NCBI GenBank assembly: GCA_014894395.1
Contig: JADBLO010000076.1
Coordinates: 1 to 50,054, forward strand
Length of the DNA stretch: 50,054 nucleotides
From: Thermoplasmata archaeon
GTDB lineage: Archaea > Thermoplasmatota > E2 > DHVEG-1
Direction of reading: 5' to 3'
Shown here piece by piece: positions 26,452 to 36,034 of the stretch. Within the stretch, counting starts at the first letter, position 1. Every line of letters starts with the position of its first letter. The position numbers and the translations under genes are program-made. The notes beneath the pieces are model-generated. The model did not search any database. It saw only the letters and a program-made list of their open reading frames with translations, and was not told where the DNA came from.

Positions 26452-27361
26452 GGGGCACTTCAATTTCCTGAAAATCTTTCGGGACAAATGACTGAACAAA
26501 AATTTTCCTCGCATCATTCTCCAACACGCGATAATCGAGATACCGGGGACTGATATGGACTAAAAATAGTTTTTCCACGTCTGCTTTTTTTGCTATCTCT
26601 GCTGCTTGCGCTGCGGTCGTATGTCCGTATTCTTTTGCGATATCTTCGAGTTCTGAGTCAAAGGTTGCCTCATGGACTAGGACATCTGCATTCTTCGAAA
26701 ATGCTATCATCTCCTCACAAGGCATGGTATCACCGGATATCACGATTTTTCTGCCTCTTCTTGAAGGACCTAGTATCATGTCTGGCGTGATGTTCTTGCC
26801 ATTCGCAAGAGTTATGGTTTGTCCACATTGCAGTTTACTAAACAATGGTCCCTCAGGGATCCCTAATTCCAAAGCCTTAGGTTTGTTGAATTTCCCGGGG
26901 CGTTGCTGTTCCTCAAGACGGTAGGAGAACGCAGGGACATTATGTTTTACTTTAAGCACATGGATGCTATATTCTTCGAATTCGACCTCATCACCATTGG
27001 TTATATCATGTGAAATAATCTCGTAGGATGGTCGAAAATATCCAAGTGTTAAAAGATGGTCGGTAAGATCCTCCATCCCCTTTGGTCCATAAATGTGAAG
27101 TGGTGCGTCTCGATCGTTCAACTGCATGGTTTGAATCAGGCCAGGCAACCCAAGAAAATGATCGCCATGAAAATGGGTAATGAAGATTTTCGAGATCTGC
27201 ATATAACTGAGGTTTGATTGCTGGAACTGCCGTTGGGTTCCTTCACCGCAGTCGAACAACAAGATTTCACTGCCTCGTTTGATGGCAAGGGCTGAAACGT
27301 TTCGCTTCACGGTTGGCCAGCTTCCACCTGTTCCAAGGAAGATGATACGCAGTTGTGTCAT
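26441..27361 (-). CDS. rnz: Ribonuclease Z
   Basis: Endonuclease that removes the 3' trailer of tRNA precursors; relevant here because the tRNA in this window does not encode CCA. The metallo-beta-lactamase fold shows FITHFHGDHFLGLPG (zinc histidines), SGDTMPC and VHEATFD, and the C-terminal FLVHISPRYL. Length about 306 is the short RNase Z form. The start at 27361 (MTQLRIIFLGTGGSWPT) is chosen over 27382 because the first strand then begins at residue 4. Confidence 0.94.
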   Translation of the reverse strand: MTQLRIIFLGTGGSWPTVKRNVSALAIKRGSEILLFDCGEGTQRQFQQSNLSYMQISKIFITHFHGDHFLGLPGLIQTMQLNDRDAPLHIYGPKGMEDLTDHLLTLGYFRPSYEIISHDITNGDEVEFEEYSIHVLKVKHNVPAFSYRLEEQQRPGKFNKPKALELGIPEGPLFSKLQCGQTITLANGKNITPDMILGPSRRGRKIVISGDTMPCEEMIAFSKNADVLVHEATFDSELEDIAKEYGHTTAAQAAEIAKKADVEKLFLVHISPRYLDYRVLENDARKIFVQSFVPKDFQEIEVPLKK

Positions 27362-27400
27362 GCTACAGACGGATACCACCAAAGGGTAAAAGTGTTTTGG

Positions 27401-28408
27401 TTACTTCTGGTAGACAACAAAATATCGAGTGAGACTACGATGGACGCGAAACTCATGGATTTCTACGAGGGAAAGGTATTTTTCTCCAAGACAAACCATC
27501 GATTTATCAGACAAACCAACCACTGCTTTGCCGCTCTTTTTTAGAAGAAAAGCAATAGAAGCAAATGCCCGTTCATAGAGCATCGCCAGGGCTTCTCCTT
27601 TTGTTGTTGTCGCTTTACCGTATGGAAAATCAGTGATTACTGCATCAACGATAGAAACCGATTGAGGGATATTTCCAATATCGCAACACGATAATTCATA
27701 GTTTTTAATGGAGTAGAAATCAAGGGTTTTTTTACATCCATCAATCATTTTTTGTTCAATATCACTGCCTATGACTCGCGCCCCGATAAGCCCTGCCTCA
27801 AGAAGTATTCCACCAGTGCCGCAGAACGGATCAAGCAGCGTTTCTTGTTTTTTAATAGACGAGAGGTTGACTAATGCGCGAGCGACTTTTGGATGAAGCG
27901 TGATTGGCAATAAAAACGGGCGAAAGTGTCCTCTTCGTTTTTGAAAGTGACTTGTTTCCAGAGTAGCTTTTTTTATTCCAACATAGGCTGTGTTCTCTGT
28001 TACTACTGCACGAAGCTCTATTTCAGGATGTGTGAGATTTACCAACCTATTTTTTGTGTAGATATCTCCTAAGCGGTCAATGAGTTGCTGTGAATGAATT
28101 GATGAGGAACGGTTTTTACACCGGATTGCGATTGATCCATCTTTCATAAGAGGATGTTTCTCTGCGTACCGCACGATATCATCCAAAGTAGCAGGACATG
28201 AAAACAAAAGCTCGTCAATCACAAAGGTAAAAGCGAGTCGTTCTGCGAGTCTCTGGATGATTGAATCATTTGGTTTGATTTCGACGATGAGGACATCTTC
28301 ATTTGTAGTTATGACCGTATACATAATATTTTCAGCATTCAGACACGCGATTACTTCGGCACAGGGAAGTGTTTTCTGTTCTTTGGAAAGTTCAAACATC
28401 AGTTTCAT
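27401..28408 (-). CDS. tRNA (guanine10-N2)-methyltransferase (Trm-G10 / Trm11-like)
   Basis: Methylates G10 of tRNA to m2G or m2,2G. A THUMP-like N-terminal region (about 1-155) is followed by a Rossmann methyltransferase domain: DPFCGTGGILLEA (AdoMet-binding loop), SDIEQKMIDGC, and TDFPYGKATT, a variant of the (D/N)PPY catalytic motif with Phe in place of the first Pro. Archaeal members are 320-350 residues, matching 335. Adjacent to RNase Z on the same strand, so two tRNA-maturation enzymes are neighbours. Start ATG at 28408 or 28399. Confidence 0.88.
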   Translation of the reverse strand: MKLMFELSKEQKTLPCAEVIACLNAENIMYTVITTNEDVLIVEIKPNDSIIQRLAERLAFTFVIDELLFSCPATLDDIVRYAEKHPLMKDGSIAIRCKNRSSSIHSQQLIDRLGDIYTKNRLVNLTHPEIELRAVVTENTAYVGIKKATLETSHFQKRRGHFRPFLLPITLHPKVARALVNLSSIKKQETLLDPFCGTGGILLEAGLIGARVIGSDIEQKMIDGCKKTLDFYSIKNYELSCCDIGNIPQSVSIVDAVITDFPYGKATTTKGEALAMLYERAFASIAFLLKKSGKAVVGLSDKSMVCLGEKYLSLVEIHEFRVHRSLTRYFVVYQK

Positions 28409-28504
28409 GAGGTATCAAACAGCCTAACTGCTCTGAACACGGTTCTCCTAATAAAATGATACGGTAGATGTTTATATGATAAATAATTGTGAGAAAAAAA
28501 CTCA

Positions 28505-29707
28505 TCACTTGACGTTTTCTTTATCCATTTTTTTTTTCTTAGAGCTCTTCTTTAACGTCTCATCGACTTTATATTTACTATCACGTTCCCCTTCGAACCA
28601 TTTTCCGTCTGTTTTTTGATCGATTTTTCCTGTTAACTCATCAAGCTTGTATCGCATGTAATCCTGTCCTTTGAACCACTCGTCGTGTTCCTTCTTTAGA
28701 TCCTCAGAGACCTCCTCTAGTTCTTTTTCCTCAGATAGGTAGGTTGTCTCCTTCTTTTTCGCCTGCACAGGGATTCGAATCTCCTCTACCCTGGACTCAG
28801 AACTTGAAATGGAGACGTCGCTCTTCTCTTTTCCGGGAAATAATGCTGGTTCATTTTTGAACCGCTGCCCTAGTTTTCCTTGCTGGTATATCTGTGGTTC
28901 ATCAGGTGTTCCTGCTCGTGTCGTCTGGTGAGGTATCGTTGGGTTTCTTTTTTGCCTCCATAAAACATATGCAATAGCGAAGATGACTACAAGGATAGCA
29001 ATAAGAATAGGAAGAATTTGAAGGAATTTTGATTCAGTAAGGTCGAAAATGGGCCCCTCTACATTTTCTACATGGATAGTCGTTGAACCAGGTCCATAAC
29101 CACTCTTTATGACCCGGATGATAACGGTTGTAACCATTTCAACATCTGGTGCGTGCGTATACGCGACGCCTTGCAGGTCTGTAGTCACCGGAGCATCTTC
29201 AGGAGTAACATACACAAGAGCGCCTTCCACTGGTTTATTGTCTTGATCTGTGACGGTGACTTGAAACTCCTTTTTTTCTTCAACGGTACCACGATCTGCA
29301 ACTATCGACAATTCGCCTTTCATTACGGTTATCTTGAGTTCAGCGGTAAGATACCCTTCCTTTGTTGCTGTGATAACAAACGACGGATATTCCTCAAACC
29401 GTGGGGCTATCATGGTCACAAACGGCATTTCATTACTAATGGAATAGTTCTCCCCAAGCAGAGAGACATGTACACCATCGACAAACCAGGTATCATTTTC
29501 AGCCACCACGGCGATAGAGTAGTTTTTGCCTTCAAAAACAATGTTATCTGTAATTTCATTGGAGGTGTTCGAATCATAGATCTCAAGAAAGAGCGCTGGT
29601 TCATCCTGCGAAGAAACAGAAGTGAAAAAAAAAGCGTTCACTATCAATAACAGAACAATAAGAGTAAGAAAACTCATCTGAGCTTTTTGATACACAGTAA
29701 TCCTCAT
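28505..29707 (-). CDS. Membrane-anchored Ig-like protein with a repeated cytosolic tail
   Basis: About 400 residues. N-terminal signal or anchor (MSFLTLIVLLLIVNAFFF), two Ig-like/Big-type domains outside (about 35-125 and 130-220, the second with VTDQDNKPVEGALVYVTPE), one membrane helix (ILPILIAILVVIFAIAYVLW at about 232-252) and a charged cytoplasmic tail. The tail ends in two copies of a short unit: WFKGQDYMRYKLDEL and WFEGERDSKYKVDETL. No enzymatic motif. It could link an outer ligand-binding module to a cytosolic partner through the tail repeats; this is speculation. ATG at 29707 follows AAAGGTAG. Confidence 0.65.
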   Translation of the reverse strand: MRITVYQKAQMSFLTLIVLLLIVNAFFFTSVSSQDEPALFLEIYDSNTSNEITDNIVFEGKNYSIAVVAENDTWFVDGVHVSLLGENYSISNEMPFVTMIAPRFEEYPSFVITATKEGYLTAELKITVMKGELSIVADRGTVEEKKEFQVTVTDQDNKPVEGALVYVTPEDAPVTTDLQGVAYTHAPDVEMVTTVIIRVIKSGYGPGSTTIHVENVEGPIFDLTESKFLQILPILIAILVVIFAIAYVLWRQKRNPTIPHQTTRAGTPDEPQIYQQGKLGQRFKNEPALFPGKEKSDVSISSSESRVEEIRIPVQAKKKETTYLSEEKELEEVSEDLKKEHDEWFKGQDYMRYKLDELTGKIDQKTDGKWFEGERDSKYKVDETLKKSSKKKKMDKENVK

Positions 29708-29792
29708 CAACTACCTTTGAGTGCTGCATGCGAAGATGCGGTAATACATATTTATGTTTTTTGAAGAGACACAAGAAAGATTCCTAAGGATG

Positions 29793-30878
29793 TTATTTTT
29801 CTGCGAGTCGTTTCTTCAGCTCTTTAATGATATCAACCGGGCTTGGGTCAATTCCTCGCAACACCGCAAGATAACAGCTGGTGAAATCCCCAAGACACAT
29901 GAGGTACATCATTTTTGCGAGCTGACTTTTCCCCTTGGGCGAGACTTCAATGATATTGCCCGCAGTATTATGAAAGAGGTCACGCATGAAATTCAACCGG
30001 GTCGTCATATCGATGATTTCTTCGTCCTTATCACGAAATAAGATGCAGGAGAACTGTTTTGATATTTCAGGATTCGCAGACCAACCAACGATATCATTAT
30101 GGTTACAATCTGGGACGAGGTCCGTGTGTGCGATCACCTTGCTGTTTTCATTGAATTGATGACGCCAACGAATCGCAATCGGCGTGTAGACGCCCCATCC
30201 GTATATCTGTGGAATAGTGTTGAAGATTTTTTTTGCAAGCTGCTTTGCAGGGTTATTTTCTTCAGGAACTGTTTTGTTATTCGTGTTGACGAATTCCTGT
30301 GTCACTGTTATAGTTTCTTCGATATCTGTTTCAATCGCGGTTTTTAGCAATCCGATTTTTTTCAAAAATATGATTGAAGGGAATAACAAGTAGGCGGTTG
30401 CTGCTCGTGGTTGAATCCCTGCAGGAATTTTCACGAACGGAACGCCACGTTTTTCCGCAAATTCCTGGAGCTTCCCACCGGTGGATATACATATCATTTT
30501 GCATTTTTTCTGACTTGCGATCTTGAACGCACTAAGGGTTTCATCGGTGTTTCCTGAGTAGCTGATGCAGATAACAAGGGTGTCTTTGTTCACCCATTTC
30601 GGCAGATCGTACTCCCGGTTGACAACAAGAGGAACATCGAGTTTATCCCGGAACAAACTTGCCATGATATCCCCAGAAATCGCAGAGCCACCCATGCCTG
30701 CGATAACCACGTTATCAATTTTTATAAAGTTTAATCGTTCTGTTGCTTCAGCAATCGCCAGAGACTCTTTGATTTGTTCTGGAAACCGAGCGAGTCCATC
30801 AAGCATATTTGCTTTATCGACCAATGCAATTTTTTCCGTATCGTTTACCATCATTTCTACCATCTCATCCCTCTTCAT
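29793..30878 (-). CDS. Bifunctional phosphoglucose/phosphomannose isomerase
   Basis: Archaeal SIS-domain isomerase interconverting glucose 6-P or mannose 6-P with fructose 6-P. Visible: VIAGMGGSAISGDI (first SIS domain, phosphate-binding), CISYSGNTDETLSAF (serine-rich phosphate loop), then SPKGKSQLAKMMYL near the C-terminus. Length 361 is close to characterised members (about 300-350). It supplies the substrate of the phosphofructokinase 5 kb away. The frame starts at 30878; the later Met at residue 6 or 9 may be the real start, with AGAGGGATG upstream. Confidence 0.88.
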   Translation of the reverse strand: MKRDEMVEMMVNDTEKIALVDKANMLDGLARFPEQIKESLAIAEATERLNFIKIDNVVIAGMGGSAISGDIMASLFRDKLDVPLVVNREYDLPKWVNKDTLVICISYSGNTDETLSAFKIASQKKCKMICISTGGKLQEFAEKRGVPFVKIPAGIQPRAATAYLLFPSIIFLKKIGLLKTAIETDIEETITVTQEFVNTNNKTVPEENNPAKQLAKKIFNTIPQIYGWGVYTPIAIRWRHQFNENSKVIAHTDLVPDCNHNDIVGWSANPEISKQFSCILFRDKDEEIIDMTTRLNFMRDLFHNTAGNIIEVSPKGKSQLAKMMYLMCLGDFTSCYLAVLRGIDPSPVDIIKELKKRLAEK

Positions 30879-31037
30879 TATTCTTGTGATAACTTATACT
30901 ACTTAGAGAGTCACCAGATCATCGAAGAGAGAAGGAGAAATCATATGGTGTATTCAAAAATATTTCTATGAAAACCAAGAAAGTTGTTGTTCAGATTAAA
31001 AAAGAGTTAATAACTCGTGTTTCTTACACTGTTGCAC

Positions 31038-32048
31038 ATGAAGTATGTCCAGGGAGAAATCCTTACGACAGATGGTTTTATCACAGGCTATATTAGTTTT
31101 GAGGAGAACCAAGGGGTATTCGAGGTCAGAAAAGGCGTTCCTCCTGAAAAACCGATAGTAAAAGGATTCATTCTCCCAACCTTTGTCAATGCTCATATCC
31201 ACATTGGTGATTCTTTTATACGGGATAAACATCTTAAACTACCGTGCAATGTAAAAGACCTTGTTGCGCCACCATATGGGTTGAAACATCGATTATTAAA
31301 GGAAGCATCGGAACAGGAAATCCTTGAGGGGATACAGATGTCTCTTGGAGAGATGACAAACTCGGGTACCTCATGTTTTTGTGATTTTCGGGAAGGTGGC
31401 CTCATCGGGATTTTCCAGCTCAGAAAGGCGATGAAAAACAGTAGTGTTGATTCAGTGATTCTCTCACGGCCATCGCAGATGACCTATGAGAAAGAGGAAC
31501 TTGATCGGCTGTTGCAGAATTCCAATGGGGTGGGGTTGAGCAGTATCTCGGATTGGGAGCCTGCGGAAATCGAGAAGATATCAAAGCATGTACGAAAAAA
31601 GAAGAAGCTGTTTGCGTTGCATGCGAGTGAGGTTGTACGCGAAAATATTGATCGTATTTTGGATTTACGCCCAAATCTGCTTATTCATATGATCGCCGCA
31701 ACCAAGGCAGACCTTGATCGGGTGAACGATGCCAATATACCAATCGTGGTATGTCCTCGGTCATATGCGTTTTTCCACTTGAAAAACAACCTAGCACTCA
31801 TGAAAAAGACCGGCGTCACCATCCTGCTTGGAACTGATAATGCGATGATAAACACTCCTGATGTGGGCGAAGAGGTACGGTTTTTACACAACACCGGTCT
31901 GTTTTCTCTAGAAGAGTTGTTGACAAAGGTCACGTATACTCCAAGGAAAGCTTTAAATTTAGATGACTGCATTCAGGGTCGCGACCTATCGGAAAAATTC
32001 ATCGTTTTAGAGAGGGACTCTTTAAAACCATTATATGTTTCAAAATAG
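31038..32048 (+). CDS. Amidohydrolase family protein (deaminase/chlorohydrolase-like)
   Basis: Metal-dependent hydrolase with a TIM barrel. VNAHIHIGDSF gives the His-x-His pair, FALHASEV the third His, LLIHMIA the fourth and LLGTDNAM the Asp. About 336 residues, shorter than most COG0402 members (430-470), so part of the usual N-terminal composite domain is missing. The substrate is not predictable. I use ATG at 31038 (MKYVQGEILTTDG) rather than GTG at 31017. The CBS protein follows within 21 bases, probably co-transcribed. Confidence 0.8.
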   Translation: MKYVQGEILTTDGFITGYISFEENQGVFEVRKGVPPEKPIVKGFILPTFVNAHIHIGDSFIRDKHLKLPCNVKDLVAPPYGLKHRLLKEASEQEILEGIQMSLGEMTNSGTSCFCDFREGGLIGIFQLRKAMKNSSVDSVILSRPSQMTYEKEELDRLLQNSNGVGLSSISDWEPAEIEKISKHVRKKKKLFALHASEVVRENIDRILDLRPNLLIHMIAATKADLDRVNDANIPIVVCPRSYAFFHLKNNLALMKKTGVTILLGTDNAMINTPDVGEEVRFLHNTGLFSLEELLTKVTYTPRKALNLDDCIQGRDLSEKFIVLERDSLKPLYVSK

Positions 32049-32069
32049 GTAGGGATGAGAGGGACAATA

Positions 32070-32924
32070 ATGATGAAAATTGAAGACGCGATGTCAAAAG
32101 AACTAATCGTTGGATACGTTCCTGGTACCATCAGAGAAGCATTGAAAATTCTTGCAAAGCATAATGTATCTGGGATGCCGATTCTTAAGAAAGACACAAA
32201 GAAAGTTGTTGGTGTTCTCACTCGTTCTGATATTTTCAAGAACCCCGATGAAGAGCAGATCGCGTTGATTATGAGTTCGAATCCGTACACCGTGATGAAA
32301 GACGAAGACTTGTCAGCTGCTGCAAAGCTTCTCTATGAAAATCGAATCCATGGTCTCCCGGTTATTGATAAGAGGAAAAATCTTGTTGGTATCATCAGCC
32401 CCACCGACGTCCTCAAAGCATTGGACGATAAATATGATGATATCGTGGATAACTATTTTACAAAAAATCTTGTCCCGGTGTATCAGGAAACTCCGATTAC
32501 GATCATCATGGAAATCATTAATGTGACCAGTGAGACCGCGCTTCCAATCCTTAATAAAAAATGCGAGCTTGGCGGCATTGTCAGCGAAGGTGATCTGTTT
32601 AAACTCAGCCATATCAAAGAAAGTGTGTCTCAAACCAATCTGGGTATGGGTGGCGACGAAGATGATTGGACCTGGGAAGGAATCAGAGATACCATCCGAT
32701 TGTATTATTCTACAACAAAGGTTGATTTACCGCCGGTTGCCGTGAAAGAAGTCATGATTACGAACGTTATTAAAGCGTATAAGAACGATCCGATTTCTGA
32801 AATCGCGCGAAAGATGATAAAGAACAAGATCAGTCATGTTCCAGTCGTCAGCCCTGAAAACAAATTAATCGGCATGGTAACTGATATTGATCTGATGGCA
32901 TGCATGTTTAAATCCTCCAAATGA
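32070..32924 (+). CDS. Protein with four CBS domains
   Basis: Two tandem CBS pairs (Bateman modules) and nothing else: repeats near residues 1-50, 65-115, 120-180 and 220-280, with typical IREALKILAKHNVSGMPI and ISEIARKMIKNKISHVPVV helices. CBS pairs bind adenosine nucleotides, AdoMet or polyphosphates and regulate partner proteins. The ligand is unknown. GAGAGGG precedes the ATG at 32070; an upstream ATG at 32055 is less likely. Confidence 0.88.
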   Translation: MMKIEDAMSKELIVGYVPGTIREALKILAKHNVSGMPILKKDTKKVVGVLTRSDIFKNPDEEQIALIMSSNPYTVMKDEDLSAAAKLLYENRIHGLPVIDKRKNLVGIISPTDVLKALDDKYDDIVDNYFTKNLVPVYQETPITIIMEIINVTSETALPILNKKCELGGIVSEGDLFKLSHIKESVSQTNLGMGGDEDDWTWEGIRDTIRLYYSTTKVDLPPVAVKEVMITNVIKAYKNDPISEIARKMIKNKISHVPVVSPENKLIGMVTDIDLMACMFKSSK

Positions 32925-32956
32925 ATTTCCTTTGGTAGCGTGGGAGAATTCCGCTG

Positions 32957-34609
32957 ATGCCTCAAGATATCTACGATAAAATTATGATGGTAGCCAAACG
33001 GAGAGGCTTTATCTATCCATCATTTGAAATCTATGGCGGTATCGCAGGGTTTTATGATTACGGACCGCTTGGTTCTCAATTGAAAAACAATGTCGAGAAT
33101 CTCTGGAGACGTTTCTATCTTTTGAAGGATAATTGTATTGAAATTGCTACACCAACCATTACCTTGTATGAAGTATTGAAAGCATCTGGGCATGTTGAAG
33201 AGTTCACCGATCTCACCGTCGATTGCGGTAGATGTAAACGCTCATACAAAGTAGAAGATATCATCGAGAAAGATCTCTCCGTTGAACAAGCGATCAAGGA
33301 AAAAAAGATCACCTGCCCAACCTGTGGTTCAGCATTACAAGATGCGCACCCGGTGAATCTCATGTTTGCCACCACGATTGGCGTTGGCGAAGGGCGAAAA
33401 GCATTTTTACGACCGGAGACTGCACAAGGGATTTTCACCAACTTCCATCTTCTTTACCAGTACAACCGGAAGAAACTCCCATTTGGGGTTGTTCAAATCG
33501 GAAAAGGGTATCGCAATGAGATCTCTCCCCGGCAAGGGACGCTCCGGCAACGAGAGTTTTCCATGGCGGAAGCTGAGATATTCTTCGATCCAAAAGATAA
33601 GACACATCCGTATTTTGACACGATAAAAGACAAAGAGTTGTATCTTTTTGATAATGAGAAAGAATGGAAAATGTCGGTAGCAGATGCAGTAAAGAAAAAA
33701 ATCATCAACAATCAAGCCCTCGCGTATTATATATATCTTACACAGGACTTTCTTCTCTCAGCAGGGGTCGATCCAAAGAAGTTTCGATTTCGGAAACATG
33801 CAGCTGACGAGCTTGCACACTACGCAACCGAATGTTGGGATGCAGAACTGTATAGCGAACGATTTGGTTGGGTGGAATGCGTCGGTATCGCTGATCGATC
33901 TGCCTATGATCTGAACGCTCATATCGTATCTTCGAGCGTCGATATGTATGCGCTAAGGCAGTTCGAAGAGCCTAGAGAAGTGACGATAAAAAAAGTAGTT
34001 CCGAAGATGAACATCCTTGGACCGCGATTCTCAGGAAAAGCAGGAAAAATCAAGGAACAGCTTGAATTGATGGAAACAACCACAGCTAAAAAAATCACGA
34101 TGACCATTGATGGTGAATCAATCGATATCCCGAAAGACTGTTACGACATCGTAGAGGTCAAAGAAAAACAAATTGGTGAAAAATTTGTCCCTCATGTCAT
34201 CGAACCGTCCTATGGTATTGATCGGATCCTCTATTTCCTTCTTGAGCACAACTATGTTGAAGGAAAGAAAAAGGAGGAGGAATACACGATTCTGAAACTG
34301 AATCCTTGGGTGGCACCAATTAAAGTAGGGGTCTTTCCGTTGATTGGTGATGACAAGCTCATTCGGATTGCAAAAGAAATAGATAACGATCTGAGGACTA
34401 CGGGAATCGCCACTTTCTACGATGAGAGCGGGACCATTGGACGACGATATGCACGAATGGATGAGATAGGAACACCGTTTTGTATCACGGTTGATCACGA
34501 TTCACTTACCGATAACATGGTGACAATTCGGGATCGCGACACCACGAAGCAAGAACGGAAAAAAATTGAGGATATCCCTTCGTATATGAGAGGGAAGATA
34601 TCCTTCTAA
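32957..34609 (+). CDS. glyS: Glycyl-tRNA synthetase
   Basis: Class II alpha2-type enzyme charging tRNA-Gly. Motifs: YGGIAGFYDYGPLGSQLKN at the N-terminus, a zinc-like insert DCGRCKRSYK and CPTCGSA, LRPETAQGIFTNF, FRNEISPRQG-type RNEISPRQGTLRQREF (motif 2), and PSYGIDRILYFLLEH (motif 3), then an anticodon-binding domain with WVAPIKVGVFPL. Length 550 is typical of the archaeal form. It starts 32 bases after the CBS gene, whose regulation it may share. Confidence 0.95.
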   Translation: MPQDIYDKIMMVAKRRGFIYPSFEIYGGIAGFYDYGPLGSQLKNNVENLWRRFYLLKDNCIEIATPTITLYEVLKASGHVEEFTDLTVDCGRCKRSYKVEDIIEKDLSVEQAIKEKKITCPTCGSALQDAHPVNLMFATTIGVGEGRKAFLRPETAQGIFTNFHLLYQYNRKKLPFGVVQIGKGYRNEISPRQGTLRQREFSMAEAEIFFDPKDKTHPYFDTIKDKELYLFDNEKEWKMSVADAVKKKIINNQALAYYIYLTQDFLLSAGVDPKKFRFRKHAADELAHYATECWDAELYSERFGWVECVGIADRSAYDLNAHIVSSSVDMYALRQFEEPREVTIKKVVPKMNILGPRFSGKAGKIKEQLELMETTTAKKITMTIDGESIDIPKDCYDIVEVKEKQIGEKFVPHVIEPSYGIDRILYFLLEHNYVEGKKKEEEYTILKLNPWVAPIKVGVFPLIGDDKLIRIAKEIDNDLRTTGIATFYDESGTIGRRYARMDEIGTPFCITVDHDSLTDNMVTIRDRDTTKQERKKIEDIPSYMRGKISF

Positions 34610-34611
34610 TT

Positions 34612-35931
34612 TTATTTAAACACCTTCACTGTTTCATCGACAATTTCGAGAGCCTCGTCTACTTCTTCTGAAGAAATGGTCAATGGCGGACGGAATCGTA
34701 TGGTGTTTGATCCACAAGTAAGAACCAAGAGATTGTGTGCATAGAGCTTGTTTTTCAGATCGTCTCTTTCTTTTGGAGTTGGTAAATCAAAGGCGCACAT
34801 GAGGCCTTTTCCACGCGCATTTGATATTTTATGTGGATATTTCTTTTCAATTTCTTCTAATCCCTGGAGTAATCGTTTGCCTTGCGTTTCAGCATTTTTA
34901 ATGAGATTCTCCTCATCGATCACTTCCAGATACTTCTGACAGCGAACCATGTCAACGAGGTTTCCACCCCATGTCGAATTGAGACGACTTACTTCATTGA
35001 AAACGTTATCCTTGACTTCATCGACCCGACTACTTACCATGATACCGCAGACCTGCGTTTTCTTGCCAAACGCGAGAATATCTGGTTCGAAATCAAAATG
35101 TTGATACGCCCACATCTTGCCGGTAAGTCCAACACCACTCTGAATTTCATCGATGATGAACATCATCTCGTGTTCATCGCAGAGTCGACGTAGTTCATGG
35201 AAGAACTCCTTGCGGAAATGGTTGTCTCCGCCTTCACCCTGGATTGGTTCTATGATAAGAGCAGCGATGTCACCCGGGTTCTGAGCCACTGCTTTTTCTA
35301 TCTCAGCGACCGCTTGTTTTTCAAGTTCCCGAACATTCTTTACATTTTCACTGTTTAACGGGAATTGTATCTTTGGGTTGACAATACGTGGCCAATCAAA
35401 CTTCGTGAAATATTTTGTTTTGTTAAGATTAAACGTATTGGTCATGGAAAGCGTATATCCTGTTCTCCCGTGAAACGCTTCTTTGAAATGGATGACTTTT
35501 CTTCCAATTTCCCCTTTTCCTCGTTCGATGTTCTTTCGTATCTTCCAGTCAAAAGCGGTCTTGACACCGTTTTCTATCGCAAGTGCGCCGCCGCTGATAA
35601 AAAACAGATGGTGAAAGTGTTTTGGAACTGCGTATTTTGCAAACGTGTCGACAAACTCAGCCATTTCTACCGTATAGATATCAGAGTTCGTCGGATTGTT
35701 AATAGCTATTTCTCCCATTTTTTTGATGAATTCTGGACTGGTCAACGCAGGATGGTTGCAGCCTAATGGAGCGGTAGCAAAAAATGAGAAGCCATCAAGA
35801 AAATATTTTCCTGTTCGAGAGTCGTATATTCGGCACCCCTGGCTTTTCTTTAAATCCAAGACGAGGTCAAATCCATCTGCAAGCATGTATTTGCCAAGTG
35901 TTTTGTGAACTTCTGTTGGTTTAATCGACAT
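34612..35931 (-). CDS. lat: L-lysine 6-aminotransferase
   Basis: Transfers the epsilon-amino group of lysine to 2-oxoglutarate, giving 2-aminoadipate 6-semialdehyde (which cyclises to P6C) and glutamate. A class III aminotransferase: FISGGALAIENGVKTAFDW, GRTGYTLSMTN, IIEPIQGEGGDNHFR, FIIDEIQSGVGLTGKMWA and the PLP lysine in LAFGKKTQVCGIM. Lysine-specific enzymes share the EPIQGEGGDNHFR and GKKTQVCG regions, so the specificity call is good. AAAGGGG lies before the ATG. It leads away from glyS (stops two bases apart) and is followed by saccharopine pathway genes on the same strand. Confidence 0.88.
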   Translation of the reverse strand: MSIKPTEVHKTLGKYMLADGFDLVLDLKKSQGCRIYDSRTGKYFLDGFSFFATAPLGCNHPALTSPEFIKKMGEIAINNPTNSDIYTVEMAEFVDTFAKYAVPKHFHHLFFISGGALAIENGVKTAFDWKIRKNIERGKGEIGRKVIHFKEAFHGRTGYTLSMTNTFNLNKTKYFTKFDWPRIVNPKIQFPLNSENVKNVRELEKQAVAEIEKAVAQNPGDIAALIIEPIQGEGGDNHFRKEFFHELRRLCDEHEMMFIIDEIQSGVGLTGKMWAYQHFDFEPDILAFGKKTQVCGIMVSSRVDEVKDNVFNEVSRLNSTWGGNLVDMVRCQKYLEVIDEENLIKNAETQGKRLLQGLEEIEKKYPHKISNARGKGLMCAFDLPTPKERDDLKNKLYAHNLLVLTCGSNTIRFRPPLTISSEEVDEALEIVDETVKVFK

Positions 35932-36034
35932 AGTATGTATTCCCCTTTAAAATATGACGTTTATCTGTTTGAACTTTATCCTTCGTCGTTATAAAATAAT
36001 ATCGGTCGTTTTTATCGCAAAGAAAACACTACGA

